From contig BCHX01000002.1 in the NCBI GenBank assembly GCA_001599755.1, positions 1,674,001-1,738,000 on the forward strand: a stretch of 64,000 nt of DNA, written 5' to 3'. Source of the DNA: Gliomastix tumulicola (taxonomy: Eukaryota > Ascomycota > Sordariomycetes > Hypocreales > Bionectriaceae). Under the pieces are notes generated by a model, which was given only the letters and a program-made list of their open reading frames with translations, was not told the DNA's origin and ran no database searches. The number at the start of each line of letters is the position of its first letter. Position 1 is the first letter of the stretch. Both the position numbers and the translations under genes were made by a program. This document shows positions 11,605-22,929 of the stretch, in pieces.

Positions 11605-13747
11605 GGTGATGGTCTGTTAATGGGCAGATATCTAGTACTAGTAGGTATCTCAGATATGTAAACAAGAGACTGTGCAAGTCCCTCAGTCAGGAAAGATGAA
11701 TTGAGCCGAATTGATTGGAGTTGCGGTATGCAAACCAGAAACAAGAGATGAAACGTGGTCGAAAAGTGCGAGGCAGCTTGCTCTTAAATGCTTGCTACTC
11801 TGCGACACGATGGGAAAAAGAAAGCAGCAGCTGTTGAGGGTGAAGGGGGCTGACGTCGACTGCGCTTGTCGCAGAATCCACCCACCACCAGAAGCTCAAG
11901 AAGAGTCAGCGTGTAGGCACTAGTAGGTACCTTGAGGTACTTGGCCGATCTGGGGGAAAGCTTGCAGAGGCAGGCCCTCGGTCAGCGTGGCCGTGCAGCA
12001 ACTGGCGACCCGCTAAGTTCTCACTACAAGGCAATCTCACTCTCGACACCGGGGCAGTGCAGGTACCTTCTACAGTCTGCCTTCCGGTGCCGCCTAACAC
12101 GAACATGGGCAGCACGGTCTCCACTGCCGCATTTCGAGGTCCTCTGATGTACACGCTCCACCTGGGCATTGCTGGGCGACGCTGCAAAAGACCAATAGGT
12201 GCCCTACCGAGCTCTTGGCTCTGAAGCTAGGGCGCCGGAGTCTCGCTGCGCCGTGTGCTATTCCATAGAATGGAACGACGGGGGTTCTTCCTCTTGGTGT
12301 TATCGCTGGGTGTTAATGCATGGCCCCCAAAGAGAAGAGCGTGAGTTGGGGTACGTCAGCCTACCTACTATCTCCAACAACCGAGAAGCTCGATGTAATA
12401 GTACTAGTCGCATGCAACACTCCCTTAGGCAGCCGAGCAAAGCTGTCCTCGGGACCAGGGCAAAAATTCAATTTTGGGGTGAAAACGGCAAGACGGCATG
12501 CAGAGAAGGGATGGGAGCCCGGGTGATTGCGATGGTGATTATCACTCCCCCCCCAAGAAGGCCAAGACACGCCCGATGCACCTCTCACACCACATGAACA
12601 CATGGACAAGAAATCAATGTGTCATGCATTTCTGCCGACGCGTCCCCCCCCCCCCCCCCCCTTCGTACCGTTTGCCCTCCTTCGCACTCCCTTCCCCTTC
12701 GGCCCCCGTTCCTTCCTTTTTCTCATGTGGTCTTTTTGTGAGGCTAGGATACACTCTAGGCATTCCTCGTAAAATTTGGCCTCGAAGAATGCCTCAACTG
12801 ACGCCAGGGCAACGGACAGCCTTGTGGGCGAAATAAAAAAAAGAAGTGACGGGCGAGACAGTTCTCCACTTAAATAATGGACTGATTGACATTAACATGT
12901 GGCCCCCGCACGCAAAGACCCCCAGCACAGCCTCTTCCTCGTTGCGGATACGCGGACAACAGAACAGGCACCTGTTTATTTGCCTGCTCGTACAGCGCGT
13001 ATTCACTGAAACCCGCTGTTAACACCCGTAAAAAAAAAAAAAGAGAGAAGCCTGGGCCGGATAAATCGGCCTGTCAGACACCCTGGCTGGCCGCAAAGCT
13101 TATTTGGAATCCGTTTTCTGGTGGCCCTTTTCAATTCCCGGCAGAGCAATGAACTACACCGAGAAGCAGTTTTCCTAGGATGAGTGGACGTTTACCAAGA
13201 CTCGTTTTCATCGGTTCACTTCCACCTCCCCCCATCAGTAAATCCTCCGGCGAGGCACCTGCATATCGATGCCTCTTCGGTCTTTGACAAAAGGACTAGA
13301 AGCACAATCGAACGTCACGAGACGTTAATCCATGGCACACACCCTCTTCGTCCCATCACCACCTTTCACCGCACGTGCGAGCACTGCCATCGAGGAGCTT
13401 TCCCCGCAAAGAAACACGGGTTGCAATTGGCAAGGAACGTCGGCAAGGTCCCACATACACGTCACAAATCACACTGTAGTCGGGCGACGATTCGGGGAGG
13501 AGTGGGAGACAACCGAATGTGAGAAGTGACTACATCGGGCTGGATGCCTTCATCTTCCTGACATTATTGGCAATATTTAATCTTCTCATTGAGGCTGTGT
13601 TTCGGGCACCCGTTGATAGGCGACCGATCTGACTGCCCTAATTGCTTCCCATGCTCCAAATTACCCAGTTCCAGATGCCATTGTGAAATTCAATCGTCCA
13701 AGATACGCACGCGTAGTTCATCAGTCATGTCTTTCCAGTGATCCCCT
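11605..13747. other. Long intergenic region upstream of the stomatin gene
   Basis: About 2.1 kb without a credible gene. It contains the stomatin promoter and probably the APC10 3' flank. Frames of 60-130 codons occur but lack coding-like composition, introns or recognisable similarity. An 18-base C run lies at 12644-12661 and an A run near 13030. Confidence 0.5.
12644..12661. repeat. Homopolymer C tract (18 bases)
   Basis: An uninterrupted run of C in the intergenic region, followed by pyrimidine-rich sequence. Its exact length is prone to sequencing error. Confidence 0.9.
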
Positions 13748-15121
13748 TCATCTAATTTCCGGGTCTCGCATGAAGTCGGGGATAGAGAAGCCCGCGTCGC
13801 CCGACTCCATCGTCGTCTCGGCCAGGCGCCGTGCTAACCCGCTCAGCCTCTCCTTCTCGTCATTCAGCCCCGTCCGTGCCGCAGCCGAGCCGTCGATGAA
13901 CTCGACCATGTCGTCCACCGGGTTGTTCTCGCGGCCAGGGCCCTGGGCCGAGTCGGCGTCGAAAGCGTAGATCTTGATGCCGCGCAGGTGCGTGTCCTTT
14001 CCGTTCTGGTGGTTCTCCAGGATCTGCATCTGGAGCACGTACGAGACGAGCGTGTTGCCGTCGGGACCGCCGCCGGCACCCTGCAGGGAGACCTGCTGCC
14101 AGCCGAGGGGCTGCTCCAGCGTCAGCTGGGCAAATTCGATGAGGCTGTTCTCGCTGGTGCCCGACTTGAAGATGATTTTCGTGGGCGTGTAGGACTCGTC
14201 ATCGGTGTAGTTGACGTAGAATCGAAGGTCCCTGATTTCCACCCGCTTGACAAAGTAGACCGTGAGATTGTGAGGCTGAGGGCCGTCGGATCTGGGGGGG
14301 GGAAAGCAAATGTCAGCATCTGCGGCCAGGCAAGGCTGACCAGACGGAAATTGTTTCCTCGTTCCAAGTATAGGGACTTACTGCCAGTAGAGGTTGAGGT
14401 CATCGCTTCGTAGCTCTTCGACGCCATTTCCTTGCTTGTGGCTGCTGACTGTGAAGCGGCCGAGGTTGGAGATCTCCTTCAGTCCCATCGCAGCCGGATC
14501 GATCAATGGGACCATCTCCTCGGCCTCTTCTTGTTCGCCCTCATGCTCTTCCTCTTCGTCATCGACCGTCTCGAGGTCTTCGTCCTCGTCATCCTCGTCT
14601 TCATCTTCAATGCTGGTATCCTGAAGCTGGCCAGGTATGACGGTACGGCCACTAGGAACTCCAAATCTGGGAGAAAGTCCAGTCTGCTGCGTGGCGCCAG
14701 CCTCCCTCGCCCTCAGCCTCTCGCGAGCCATGCCCAGAGCGCTGGTGTCAGGCTCGGAGTCGGAGTCATCCGAGATCTCAGGCATGCTGAGCCTTGTGTG
14801 CGGCAATGCTGCGGCGTCGTTAGTCATCATGTTTGCTGGCAGGACCGAGTCCTCGTTCCGCAGCTGCTGCTCGAGGCGCCGGATTTGAAGCGATTGGAAA
14901 GTGAGGTCCGCGAGCTGCATAGTGTAGTATCGGTAGCGGCTTTGCATTGCATCGCGGAAGGCGGACACGTTCTCCTCGCCCGAGCATGGGATGGGACGCA
15001 GGGTAGGACAGCGCGCACCGAGGACCTCTCCGCTGGGAGAGATGGGAAGATCTTGTAGAGGAATGCGCGGGGAGGAGGCAAATGAGGAGGTCGAAGGTAA
15101 GGGTTGGTGAAAGAAAGCCAT
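13748..15121 (-). CDS. APC10: Anaphase-promoting complex subunit 10 (APC10/DOC1) with long acidic N-terminal extension
   Basis: Two exons, 15121-14382 and 14291-13748, give 427 residues. The DOC domain (about 220-380) shows NGVEELRSDDLNLYWQ spliced to SDGPQPHNLTVYF, then VEIRDLRFYVNYTDDESYTPTKI, GWQQVSL and ILENHQNGKDTHLRGIKIY. The protein ends in Ile-Arg (DPEIR), the conserved IR tail that docks APC10 on the TPR subunits of the APC/C. APC10 helps recognise D-box degrons with the co-activator. Metazoan and yeast APC10 proteins are about 185-280 residues; the extra ~215 residues here are low-complexity with a D/E-rich block (DEDEDDEDEDLETVDDEEEE). The start at 15121 has a good context (ACAATGG); an in-frame ATG at 15193 would add 24 residues. 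Domain identity is firm and the N terminus is uncertain. Confidence 0.88.
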
Positions 15122-16157
15122 TGTTGGTGACGACGAGAGATGCGCAGATGATAGGTAGATAGATAGCTTGCTAGAAGGCAACGAGGAAGGCATTTACCTA
15201 CTAGGCATTTAACGGAGGGAAAGAGGGGGCTGGAGGGGGCTGGAGGGTTGAATCGATGAAAAGCAAAATCAGAATGTGAGAAGTAGGTGAGGGGAGGGGG
15301 GAAGAGAAATCGTGGCACGAGGCATTGTGGCAGGAAACGTAACGCACGGCAGGGCATCTGCATTCAAACAGCCCTCGTCCTCCAGCACCTCAGTGAGCGA
15401 CCTCGAAGTGCGGGTGGCTGCAGCTCACCCTGGACCAGACCTGGAGCAGGCCCTGGAGCAGACGAGGGGCATGTTTGTGCACGGCGAGAATCATGAGGGA
15501 AGGGACCTCCATGTGCAAAACGAAAGTTAGAAAAATACCGGCACCCACCTCTGTGAAGACGGAACGGATTGACAGGCGGTATCCTGCCACCCGAGTTACT
15601 CGGCGCCGCATCGTTGAGATCCTGCTCGGGCGTTCGGTGCGACGCGGTCGTGTTAGTGGGCGTCAGCCTCTGTTGGTGCTGGCCTCGAGGCGGCGGTGGC
15701 GCTTCATTGCCGTTGCCGTTGCCATTGTCTGTACGCCGCTCACTAGTGGCTCTCAGTGACGCAGCGACATGTCGGGCTCGTCTCGGTCCCCGATTGATGT
15801 CCATGCGTCCTGGCAATTCTCCGTCCTGCGCATCTGGTACGACGCTTCGAGCTGGTGGTGGTTCAAAGCGCGGGGTCCATCGCGAGGCGCGTTGGCAAGA
15901 GATCGCGGGGTCACGTGCAGGGGTTGTCTCTACTACCGTACAGTGCTACTCGTATTACTTCACTCCTTATCGAGGTAGAACATGAACTCGACAGCGGGAA
16001 GCCAGCTTCAGGAATATTAATTTTGATTGATCATAAATATTCAAGACGCATTCCACAATGAACAGCGGAATAATCACGATAATATCGCCTAGCATGGGTG
16101 AAATATTACGACAATTGAGCTTCGACGATTGAGCAACAGATTTCAACTCCATAAAGA
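15122..16157. other. Intergenic region between APC10 and the HET gene
   Basis: This contains the APC10 promoter or leader and one coding-like minus-strand frame (15816-15364, listed separately). The segment from about 16000 to 16157 is AT-rich and is the HET gene 3' flank. Confidence 0.5.
15364..15816 (-). CDS. Possible coding exon, N/Q/T/P-rich, unknown function
   Basis: A 150-codon frame upstream of APC10 on the same strand. Its first ~85 codons have a biased composition (NGNGNGNE, PPPPRGQHQQR, RTPEQDLNDAAPSNSGG) like disordered fungal N-terminal regions. A GTGGGT donor at 15548 is followed by a TTTCTAAC branch-like site, so the true exon could end there. It could be a separate small gene or an upstream APC10 exon. 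I tested the obvious acceptor at 15171 (TTCTAG), and it is out of phase with that donor. This is a weak call. Confidence 0.25.
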   Translation of the reverse strand: MPGRMDINRGPRRARHVAASLRATSERRTDNGNGNGNEAPPPPRGQHQQRLTPTNTTASHRTPEQDLNDAAPSNSGGRIPPVNPFRLHRGGCRYFSNFRFAHGGPFPHDSRRAQTCPSSAPGPAPGLVQGELQPPALRGRSLRCWRTRAV

Positions 16158-18890
16158 TTACACAATAGTGATCTTCTGCCTTTTCCATCCATGTGCCTCC
16201 TGCAAACTGAGGAGTGTTCCGTCCTGAGTAACAGCAATCCCCACCCGTCTGTAAGTTACAGCTCTACCCTCTAGATTTTTCTCCAGGAGCAAGAAGCACT
16301 GTTTGGCATGTGCGTAGTCAAGTTCCTTGTTGTCCTCGAAAGCATTGGTATAGGCCATGAATGCAATGTAAAATGCCCGTGATCCCGTGGAAGACGGAGG
16401 ATCCTCTCCTTGTGACGATGTACCGACAGCTGTCTTCCACAGATCATCCGGCTGGTCCAAGTCGAATGTCGCAAACGGATCAGCTCCAGGCGAGTCTGGG
16501 TTCTGATTCGTCACGACACCAAAGCTCTCGGCCCAGTCGTAGACTTTTGCCGTCTTGCACATCTCATGGTAAGTCCTCACCCCGGCATACGCGTGAATCC
16601 AGCAATCCAGAACGAACTTGCCGCCCTTAACCACCCCAAAGACATCCGAGGTCGCTGGCGTGGCCTTGGCGGAAACAAAGACCGGGTCCAGTCCCTCGCG
16701 TGCGACTCTAGGTTGGTCCAGGTCGTCAAGGGGGTGCTCAATCACTGCAACCAGCGAGGTCCAGCTCCAGCTAGGAGAGCCGTTGTTAGCAGGATACGCA
16801 ATGGATTTCCTATCGTTGTCTTCCCGAACAGGAGTCCACATTAGACAGGTAATAATGGTTGTAGGGTGACCAATCCATAATCCTGCAACATATCGGGCTT
16901 TTGTGTGCGCATGGATCTGGCGAGCGAGACCTGACAGAGCCGGCAGCTTGTCCTTGGCAAAGGTGAGGTGACGCCGCGTATATTTCTGAACCAATTCGTA
17001 CCACTTCGTCGATCTTATCGTGGGCGAAGCTTGCTTCCTCTCCTTGCCGACATATCTTGGTCCGAGGTCCAGTATATCGATCAGGTCCCTCTTCACCATC
17101 TGCGTGCCACCGGGCTTCCCAAGCCAGGTGTACTGTCCATCCTCAGCGAAGAAGCGACTGCGGCATTGCCAGATCATCTGCTCCTCTGTGAAATACAGGA
17201 CTCGCCTTGAGAAAAGCCGCTCCTGCAGCGTCCAGGCGCGCTGGTTCCATGGTTGTGGGTGAACAGGCTTCCGAAGATCAGATGTCGCGATCGCGTCAGT
17301 GACGGTGACGCTGTCCTGCAGAAGCGGCCGCAGGCGAAGTGTTCCGGCGTTCGTCTTGATGCTTAGCTGACCGTAGGGCTGCGGCCGCGTCCGTAGAATC
17401 CCGTCTTGAGAGCTCCCGGCTGCCACCGCGCAGATGGTGACTTCTGCTCCACGATAGTACTGGTCCATCTTAGCCGATTCGAGAGCCCAGTCGTCAGGCA
17501 TATCTTGAACAATACAGAGCGCGTCGATCCACAAGTACTGTAGGTGAAGCCTTCGAGCGATGATCACCGCGTCTTTGAAGTTCTCTGCCAATATGTCCAT
17601 GCTAAAGCCCTCTTTCATGTCTGCCAGACTACTTGACATCAACCTAGTCATGGCACCAGTATCTGAACCCCAGCAGTGGCTGAGTGCAGCATAAGGAGTA
17701 ACAGATGAGGACTGGTGCTCGTCACTGGCAATGCGCAGTCTCAAAGAGTCTGAGTCATTGACCCCAACGTCGATAAGTCGGGCTGGTACCGGGGTGGCCT
17801 CACCGGACGCGTCACAGAACTTGTGACTTGCCGTACACTTGGTCAACCAAGACCGTGCCAACTCAAGAACTGCAGGCGATCTTGGGTCTGGCAAGACTTC
17901 CCTGGAGTGAATGGGCGGGATAGTCTCAAATGTGGCATCCCTGTGCTGGTAGAATTCAAGACGTGGATAAAGGTTCCGCTTCGGGCGTTTCTGGGGAATG
18001 GCCAAGAGGTCTGGATTGTACCGCCAGACTTCCGGATGCATCGACGCAAAGGTGTAGGCCGAGTACTCTACCCCGTTCACACAGATCTTGGTGTCGTCCT
18101 CGAAGTAGTCAATGTTGAAGGACCCAGCCGTGAGAGTCGCTACACAGTAATCATCTTTCGCTGATGTATTCAAGTCGCAGGAGTCCGAACAGTGAGCTAG
18201 GGCGATCCAGAGCTGCTCTGGTCCATCACTAAGCCCTTTGGTTGACAGCATCCATTGAATTTCCTCGTACGTGTCGGCGCGCCACGATAGAAAGTCATCC
18301 TCGTACGGCGACTGCTGCTCCTCGACTTCTGCACGTGTAGCAGGCACGCTACGGTATATTTCCAGTCTCTCAAGTCGGCTTTTCAGCTCTTCTGCGAAAG
18401 CCGTGTTGTCGGACTCGATCAGGGTGCTTTGATCTTCTATGTGTCGAGGTTCCCATCCCTCTTCGTCCCCCAGATAGTTGTATACGTCCCTATCATCATC
18501 GTACTGATAGAACCGGCCAGGGCCGACGTGAAACTTGACGGGTTCGGAGCCGCCGAATTCTGTGTTGAATCCGTCAACAAGATTTTCAGTTGGCCCGTAC
18601 GGGACTGATTCAAATGGGTCTCCGGGAGCCCATCCAAAGATGGCACTCGAAGAGCAGTCAGACGCCGGAGGCTGAGCCAGGCCCAGGCGTCGCAACCTTG
18701 AGTGCTCTATGAAGGGACGGAAGTAGAGACAAATGTGACACCCTGACTCTGCAGACGATATGAGATCGTCAAACGTAGCGTGGTGCCGGACGACACAGGT
18801 GTGGTTGTGAGCGACGTGAGGAAGCCTGAGCAGCTTGCATTTCTCACAGAGGTCTTTGGCCATGGCGTTCTTGGCAAATATCGCATTCAT
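16158..18890 (-). CDS. HET-domain (heterokaryon incompatibility) protein
   Basis: A single uninterrupted frame of 910 residues. The first ATG is at 18890; an upstream GTG in frame is not a credible start. The N terminus has a cysteine/histidine pattern often seen before HET domains (LCEKCKLL, then SAESGCHICLYF). The HET domain occupies about residues 398-545, with YAALSHCWGSD, FKDAVIIARRLHLQYLWIDALCIVQ, AEVTICAVAAGSSQDGILRTR and the downstream RAWTLQERLFSRRVLYFTEEQMIWQC. HET domains are related to TIR domains and trigger cell death in non-self recognition; which partner this one recognises cannot be told. It has no NACHT, STAND or ankyrin region. A very similar architecture is common in Sordariomycetes in many divergent copies. 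It stands alone among housekeeping genes. Confidence 0.93.
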   Translation of the reverse strand: MNAIFAKNAMAKDLCEKCKLLRLPHVAHNHTCVVRHHATFDDLISSAESGCHICLYFRPFIEHSRLRRLGLAQPPASDCSSSAIFGWAPGDPFESVPYGPTENLVDGFNTEFGGSEPVKFHVGPGRFYQYDDDRDVYNYLGDEEGWEPRHIEDQSTLIESDNTAFAEELKSRLERLEIYRSVPATRAEVEEQQSPYEDDFLSWRADTYEEIQWMLSTKGLSDGPEQLWIALAHCSDSCDLNTSAKDDYCVATLTAGSFNIDYFEDDTKICVNGVEYSAYTFASMHPEVWRYNPDLLAIPQKRPKRNLYPRLEFYQHRDATFETIPPIHSREVLPDPRSPAVLELARSWLTKCTASHKFCDASGEATPVPARLIDVGVNDSDSLRLRIASDEHQSSSVTPYAALSHCWGSDTGAMTRLMSSSLADMKEGFSMDILAENFKDAVIIARRLHLQYLWIDALCIVQDMPDDWALESAKMDQYYRGAEVTICAVAAGSSQDGILRTRPQPYGQLSIKTNAGTLRLRPLLQDSVTVTDAIATSDLRKPVHPQPWNQRAWTLQERLFSRRVLYFTEEQMIWQCRSRFFAEDGQYTWLGKPGGTQMVKRDLIDILDLGPRYVGKERKQASPTIRSTKWYELVQKYTRRHLTFAKDKLPALSGLARQIHAHTKARYVAGLWIGHPTTIITCLMWTPVREDNDRKSIAYPANNGSPSWSWTSLVAVIEHPLDDLDQPRVAREGLDPVFVSAKATPATSDVFGVVKGGKFVLDCWIHAYAGVRTYHEMCKTAKVYDWAESFGVVTNQNPDSPGADPFATFDLDQPDDLWKTAVGTSSQGEDPPSSTGSRAFYIAFMAYTNAFEDNKELDYAHAKQCFLLLEKNLEGRAVTYRRVGIAVTQDGTLLSLQEAHGWKRQKITIV

Positions 18891-20144
18891 GCTGTGCACC
18901 AGGAGTTATCAAGTGGCACGATAGATCGAAGCAGGTGATGGGCCGATATCTGCATCTATCACTTCGCAGGACGATCCGAGATGAAGCCGTTGGAGAAAGG
19001 AGATAGATATATCATCTTGTCGCCGCCGGGTCTAAGCACGGGTGGAAGGTGGTCAAGGCGGGCTAGACGTGCGAGCTGAGCTGCGCCTCTTCTGGCGCCG
19101 GGCCATCATCGGCATGGAAGCTGCAGCAACGCTTCTAGTCGCTAGGCACAGCAGTGAGGATTTGTGCGAAGGTTGTTGGCAGCGCGGAATTCAAGCCGGC
19201 CTTGGTTGGGAGTTCAAGGCGGATCCCTGGGCAGATTAAAGGACCGAGGGGCAGTCCCAGCTCCTACCCTAGAGCTGGCTGCCCGACATTTTAAACATCA
19301 ATACTTGTTAATATTTGAAGCCGGCATAGAACGATGACCTGAGATTTCAATTGCTATTTTTCAACTATATAGAAGATACTTGCGTGCTTTCATCGCCTTG
19401 CCAGGGATCGGGAGACTGTATTTCGTGGATCAACCAGCCTGAAACTCGTCCAGCTCGGAACACTCACCGGACGCTTAGCTCTTTAGGTCATCCTCTTATA
19501 AACACCCAGTCAGTCTTGTAGGACAAATGCTCAGTGGTCAAGCCCTTGTTTGATACCTGTTTAGTTGAAGCGTTGGCTCACAGCACCAAGAACAGGCGAT
19601 CCCTCCTGCAAATGGAAATTAAAACAAGCCATCAAATGTAAATACTAGGTAACAGGTACCCGTAAACAGCTTGAGGTTTCGAGGGCATGTTTGCCAGCTG
19701 GACGGCACGGTAAGACTGCCAGTGCCAGGGCATCCCCACTGTCGGAGCTGGGGAAAGTTCTAGCACCTTTTCAGGGCTGAAGTGGTGTGCTGGGTGGGGC
19801 TTTTCCCTCTTGGGTGACTAACCCCGACGTAAGGCCTCGAAGCCGATCAGAGCCTTGGCCTCACTTTCTTCTCATCGCTGCCTCACCTGAATCGCACAAA
19901 CACGTTTTCAAACTGTAGCTTTTTTGTCCCTTTTCTTCTTCAAGCCCAGCTTGTAAAATTATTTGCCTTCCCGCGTTTGCCTCCGCGCTCTGCATCCTCT
20001 TTCTTGCCATCCCAGCTGAATTGCATCACCAATACCTGCAGCTTCGTCCCTGTAGCAGCGCGAAACCTCCACTGCCTTCGAGCTTCTTAATCCTAACCTA
20101 CCTTGCCAACACCACGCAAAATTCACCACCCCGCGACATACGAC
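18891..20144. other. Divergent intergenic region, HET gene and YAG7-like gene
   Basis: About 1.25 kb. The HET side is mixed with an AT-rich middle (19290-19390). The last ~250 bases are pyrimidine-rich (TTTTTTGTCCC, TTTCTTCTTC), typical of a fungal leader ahead of a highly expressed gene. No coding frame was credible. Confidence 0.5.
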
Positions 20145-21677
20145 ATGGCAGCAGCTACCACCCAACCCGCGTCCAAGTCCGCCAAGAAGAAGGCCGGCAA
20201 GGCCATCGAACGAACCGAGTCTCCTGCCCCGAGCACTGCTTCTGCTGCCGACCGCGCCACAGACGACCAGGGCTTCCAGAGCCCGTACATCAAGGAGCTT
20301 CAGAAGTAAGATTGCCAGTCCCGCCAAGCATACACAGACGAGGCAGTAGCTCACGGTTTGGAACAGGAACATTCGCGGTGTCAACAAGAAGATCGTACGT
20401 CACTTCTGACCTCCCCGCGCGTGCGCAAACCCAGTGGGTCACACGACACCAGCTAACGTCGCAACAGGGAAATGCCACCAAGCTCGATTCCATCCTCAAA
20501 GACCACCCCGGCAAATCTGTCGACGACCTGGTCTCCGAACGAGTGATCAATGCCGACCAGAAGCTGCAGATCATCAAGAAGCCTGCCCTCCAGACCCAGC
20601 TGGCCCAGTACGAGGAGCAGCTCGCCCAGTACATCAAGGTCGACGAGCAGTACAAGACCCAGGCTGCCTCCGAGAAGGCTGAGTTCGAGAAGGCGCTCGA
20701 GAAGGCCAAGGAAGATGCTGCGGCCCAAGTGAAGGAGGAGTCAGACAAAGACCTGCGCGGAAGCCTGCTCATCCTGTCGCAATTCTTGCGTCTGGCTGCT
20801 TACCGTCGCGAGGAAGCAGCGGATCCCGACTCGGACGAGAGCCAGGCAATTGAGGGCGTCCTGCTAGCCATCTACGCCGGAGATGAGGGTGCTGTCAGCT
20901 CCATGCTTAAGCTGGTGGGGGGCTCATCCGATCAGATCCTGAGCGTGCCTGGTGAGCAGCTTGACACAACCTGTAAGCTAACGGTCTACCACTAAGCCGC
21001 CCGCGATCTGTTGCTAACGTTAGTGTAGACGCTCAAGTGAGGAGCCTCGCACAGGAGTACAAGACGCCTAATGCCGAGGGTGCCGATCAGCCTACTGCGG
21101 CTGAGGGAAGCCAGGAGATTGCTACCGACCCTACTGTGGCCTATGCGTCCGGCACTGAGATCGCCGCTGGCGACGTCTCTGCGCCGCCTACCCAATCCTT
21201 CGAACAGGTTTCGAACGGCATCGCGAACATCCAGGTTGCGGACGATGCTGCAAACGAGGTAGCCGAGAGCCACTGGGACGACGGCAACGACGGTGCGATT
21301 ACTCAGGAGTGGGTTGAGGTGCCTAAGGATCCTTCTGAGACCGAGACTGGACTGGAGGCAACCCCTGCCGCCTCCCACAACACCCAGTCCTGGGCTGATG
21401 ACCATCCCGAGGTGAGTAACGTCACCACACCCCGTGTATGTGGCCAAATCACGTCAGCTAACAGATCGTTCAGGGTTCTTCCAGCGCCCCCACGGACCCC
21501 AACGATGGCTTCCACCAGGTCCAGCGCAACAAGGGTCGTGAGGGAGGAAACTACCGCGGCCGTGGCCGTGGCGGCTGGCGCGGTCGCGGTCAGGGAGAGG
21601 GCGGTCGTGGTCGGGGCCGCGGCCACCGTGGCGGTCCTCGTGGAGGAGGCGGTGCCCGTCGAACCGAGGAGTCGTAG
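20145..21677 (+). CDS. YAG7-like ribosome-associated family protein with C-terminal RGG box
   Basis: Five exons, 20145-20305, 20367-20394, 20468-20951, 21029-21411 and 21474-21677, give 419 residues; exon 2 is a 28-nt microexon. The N terminus (AAATTQPASKSAKKKAGKAIE, then DDQGFQSPYIKELQKNIRGVNKKI) and the segment DSILKDHPGKSVDDLVSERVINADQKLQIIKKPALQ match the fungal YAG7 family as I remember it. A heparin-like coiled coil (QLAQYEEQLAQYIKVDEQYK) follows. The middle is acidic with tryptophans (SHWDDGND, EWVEVP), and the end is an arginine-glycine-rich RNA-binding tail (RGRGRGGWRGRG, GRGRGHRGG, ending RRTEES). Yeast Yag7 is linked to ribosomes, but its role is not settled. All splice junctions are canonical and keep phase. 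Confidence 0.82.
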
Positions 21678-22149
21678 ATCGCTCCAGGTGAGTTCCCGGG
21701 CGAGCATCACTCCGCGATGCCCGTCCCTGTATCGTCTTAGGGCGATTGTACACCACATGAGTGCGGCGTTTTTCCTTTGCAGCAAAACAGGCACTTCTTT
21801 TATTGACTCCCACTCGGAGAGTCATGGCGATAAGGCGACTGGCTTAGCGTAAGGGTATTGCAGGTTTGGGATCGTCTTTGGCATTTTCAAAGCTGTACAA
21901 GGGATTTCCCCGAGGGAATATAGATCTTTGATATCCTTCCGTGATTATAAGAGCTCTTCAGAGCTCATCCGGAGGTTGTTGACGCGCAGCAGACGAAGAG
22001 AAAAAAAAAATGACACGTTTGTAATGTCACTTGGGATACTAGACATGGGATTGGAATGTGTGTGTTGACTTGAAGTACGGGATCGAACTAACTACTGACT
22101 GGCTGGCAACAGAGATGTTTTACAACAGCAGACTCAAGGGTCTTCTCCT
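21678..22149. other. Convergent intergenic region, no gene seen
   Basis: 3' flanks of the YAG7-like and GFA-domain genes. It contains an A run near 22001-22009. Nothing else was recognised. Confidence 0.6.
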
Positions 22150-22929
22150 TCATTCCAACGCGAGAGCGTCGACCTCGTCCTTCGGGACGTCCTCGTCTCC
22201 CATGCCCTGCGACTTGGGCAAGCCCTTCAAGTACTTGGACGAAGCCGAAACCGTCCTCCCGACGAGGGTGCCGCACTTGAAGTTGACCTCGCTGTCGGGC
22301 AGAAGCCAATCCTTCTCGAGGAACTCGCGGTCCATGGTGCCCGCAGAGATGTCAAACATGTCCACCCAGCCATCCGGCAGCTCGCCGCCGTGACAGTACT
22401 CGGGAATGAGCTTGAAGTGGAAGCAGACCTGCGTGCCGCAGCGGCCGCAGAAGCTGCGGGACGTATTCTCGCCAGCCTCGAGGCTGTGGAAGAAGCGCAG
22501 CCAGGTGCTACCTGTGTCGTTGCTGGCCCCGCTGCCCTCGACGGCACGCAGGACGTCCATGGCCGGACGATAGGAAGGGCGGGACGCCTCGACCTTGGCG
22601 GCATCGTACCCTTTGTCGAGGACGTCGAGGATGCGGCCGGTGACAACGTTGGCCGCGGAGGAGGGCTTGGGCGTGTCCGAAGGGGAGAGGACGGACACGG
22701 TGATCATGGGAGCCGGGACCTGGAAGAGGAGGCAGGGAAGGGGGGAGCCCGTGTGACGGCGGCAGTCGTTGCAGTGGCAAGTCAGAGTGTTGGGCATCCG
22801 GATGCCGGCCTCCTTAGGGAGAAAGGGGAGGTTTGGGCGGAGAGAGTGCTCAGGCATGTCGATCTTGTAGCGGATGGCGCCACAGGAGCAGCCTCCGGTG
22901 AGGGTGGCCGGTTCAGTTGGAAGAGGCAT
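22150..22929 (-). CDS. GFA/CENP-V-fold zinc protein (glutathione-dependent formaldehyde-activating-like)
   Basis: A single exon of 259 residues starting at the ATG at 22929; the frame extends further upstream only through a TTG. The GFA zinc motifs are complete: GGCSCGAIRY (Cys14, Cys16), TCHCNDCRRHTGS (Cys51, Cys53, Cys56) and SFCGRCGTQVCF. The last part has KDWLLPDSEVNFKCG. Members of this fold include bacterial Gfa, which promotes S-hydroxymethylglutathione formation, and many fungal paralogues of unknown substrate, so the enzymatic activity here is not established. Compared with minimal GFA proteins it has an insertion (about residues 85-140) between the CxxC core and the second cysteine pair. 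Confidence 0.85.
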   Translation of the reverse strand: MPLPTEPATLTGGCSCGAIRYKIDMPEHSLRPNLPFLPKEAGIRMPNTLTCHCNDCRRHTGSPLPCLLFQVPAPMITVSVLSPSDTPKPSSAANVVTGRILDVLDKGYDAAKVEASRPSYRPAMDVLRAVEGSGASNDTGSTWLRFFHSLEAGENTSRSFCGRCGTQVCFHFKLIPEYCHGGELPDGWVDMFDISAGTMDREFLEKDWLLPDSEVNFKCGTLVGRTVSASSKYLKGLPKSQGMGDEDVPKDEVDALALE

